6,752 bases of DNA from CAZAKZ01 sp964485695 (lineage in GTDB: Bacteria > Planctomycetota > JAFGQW01): assembly GCA_964485695.1 (NCBI GenBank), contig CAZAKZ010000232.1, positions 1 through 6,752 of the forward strand, in the 5' to 3' direction. The notes under the pieces are model-generated. The model was not told where the DNA came from. It searched no databases and saw nothing but the letters and a program-made list of their open reading frames with translations. Both the position numbers and the translations under genes were made by a program. How positions within the stretch are numbered: position 1 is the first letter of the stretch; each line of letters begins with the position of its first letter. Shown in pieces: positions 6,036 through 6,752 of the stretch.

Positions 6036-6752
6036 TCACCTGACGAGGATCGCCGTGCCGTCGGGTGGCGGGATCGACGCGGCCTGAAATTCTGCGGCGA
6101 TGGTGTGAGCACCTGAGATGTTCCCACCCGTGAAGGTAGGCGTGGTCAAGCTGGGCGATGCCACCATCATGTATCCCGTCACATGGCCGCACCAGCCACG
6201 GCCACTTGTCCGCAACGCACTGGTTTCGACCAGGGGCGGAACGGTGTCGACATTCTGAGGATCAGCCGTATTGCCGTAGCCGCCCATGCCGTGTGAGGCG
6301 ATGACAATCGAATTATCAGTCGCCGTAATCAGGCTCACGCTCTTCGAATCCTGGGGCGAAATTGCCGTGGCGCTCACACCGGTGGCCGTGTTCGACAGTG
6401 CAAACGCGGTCATGGATCCGCGGCTCGCCACGGTGGCCACGATCGAGCCGGCGGTGTGGACCGAGCCGGGGTCGTCAAGATACCAGATATCGTTGTAGGT
6501 CTGGTCCACCGTGGAGTCCGGGTTGGTGATCGGGTTGCGATCAACGGCTTGGGTCAACGCAACGCCGTCGTAGGCAATCCCGGAACAGTTCCCGCCCGGG
6601 TCGTTGGGGAAGCCATGCTCACCCGTAATGACGACAACCAGTTTGTCAGAACCGCTGGCATCGAAAGTGAGGCTGACAGGGTTGCCCGTTGAAAACGTGG
6701 AGTTAGTGCCTTAATCACACGCCTGTGCCAAGAAAAACAAGAAAACTGACAC
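6036..6752 (-). pseudogene. Broken gene for a secreted beta-rich domain protein (in-frame stop, partial)
   Basis: The frame 6036-6710 is open for 224 residues and encodes a beta-rich, Ser/Thr-rich domain: NPVSLTFDASGSDKLVVVIT, then GIAYDGVALTQAV, DIWYLDDPG, SIVATVASRG, DNSIVIASHGMGG and a final SGAHTIAAEFQAASIPPP. I recognise this pattern from planctomycete and cyanobacterial secreted proteins that often end in a PEP-CTERM sorting tail. Here no ATG or GTG occurs in the domain. The only common alternative start, TTG at 6557, would remove the first strands. Immediately upstream is an in-frame TAA (6711-6713). Before that, in the same frame, comes a hydrophobic VSVFLFFLAQA starting with a GTG at 6752, which looks like a signal peptide. 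At the other end the frame stops after IPPPDGTAILVR, where an IPEP-type anchor would normally begin; no anchor is found in the other frames. The likeliest reading is a decayed gene with a nonsense or frameshift change. A sequencing error, or a gene truly starting at TTG 6557, remains possible. The gene may extend beyond the window. Confidence 0.5.

Noticed and set aside
6036..6557. TTG at 6557 as the true start of the beta-rich protein
   Set aside because: It would discard clear domain strands such as SDKLVVVIT and the GIAYDG segment, which are encoded just upstream in the same frame. It is kept only as a less likely alternative.
1..6752. CRISPR arrays, tRNA or rRNA genes, insertion-sequence ends
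   Set aside because: I saw no regularly spaced repeats, no cloverleaf or rRNA-like segments, no transposase frame and no long terminal inverted repeats, as far as reading by eye allows.

Overview
The window is a GC-rich stretch in which every supportable gene lies on the minus strand. It reads from the right edge to the left: a broken secreted beta-rich protein, a ThuA/xylose-isomerase-like fusion protein, a Gfo/Idh/MocA oxidoreductase with a Tat signal, an exported HEAT-repeat protein, and the first 204 residues of a PDZ-domain protein that runs off the left edge. Exported MocA-type oxidoreductases, ThuA and sugar isomerase/epimerase domains, HEAT-repeat proteins and PDZ proteins of this kind are typical of Planctomycetota and related PVC or heterotrophic environmental bacteria. 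I therefore favour a planctomycete-like organism, inferred from gene content and not from any phylogenetic marker.

The core is a tight three-gene unit. The ThuA-TIM-barrel fusion (4146-5864) ends in a TGA that overlaps the GTG start of the oxidoreductase (2791-4149) by four bases. The oxidoreductase stop is 16 bases from the start of the HEAT-repeat gene (771-2774). These three genes are very probably co-transcribed and the first pair translationally coupled. All three products begin with export signals: Sec-type for the fusion and the HEAT protein, twin-arginine for the oxidoreductase. A joint role in oxidative handling of a sugar or glycoside outside the cytoplasm, possibly through 3-keto intermediates as known for ThuA/ThuB, is a reasonable inference. 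The substrate is not visible, and no hydrolase such as a DUF1080 protein is present in the window.

The 157-base gap 614-770 separates the HEAT gene from the PDZ gene. It holds a GC-rich hairpin close to the HEAT stop and a perfect inverted repeat close to the PDZ start, so the PDZ gene may have its own transcription unit. The 171-base gap 5865-6035 holds the leader of the three-gene unit and two further hairpins. At the right edge, a reading frame that clearly encodes a secreted beta-rich domain has no usable start. It is separated from a signal-peptide-like hydrophobic stretch by an in-frame TAA, and it stops where a C-terminal sorting tail might be expected. It looks like a decayed gene, or a gene hit by a sequencing error.
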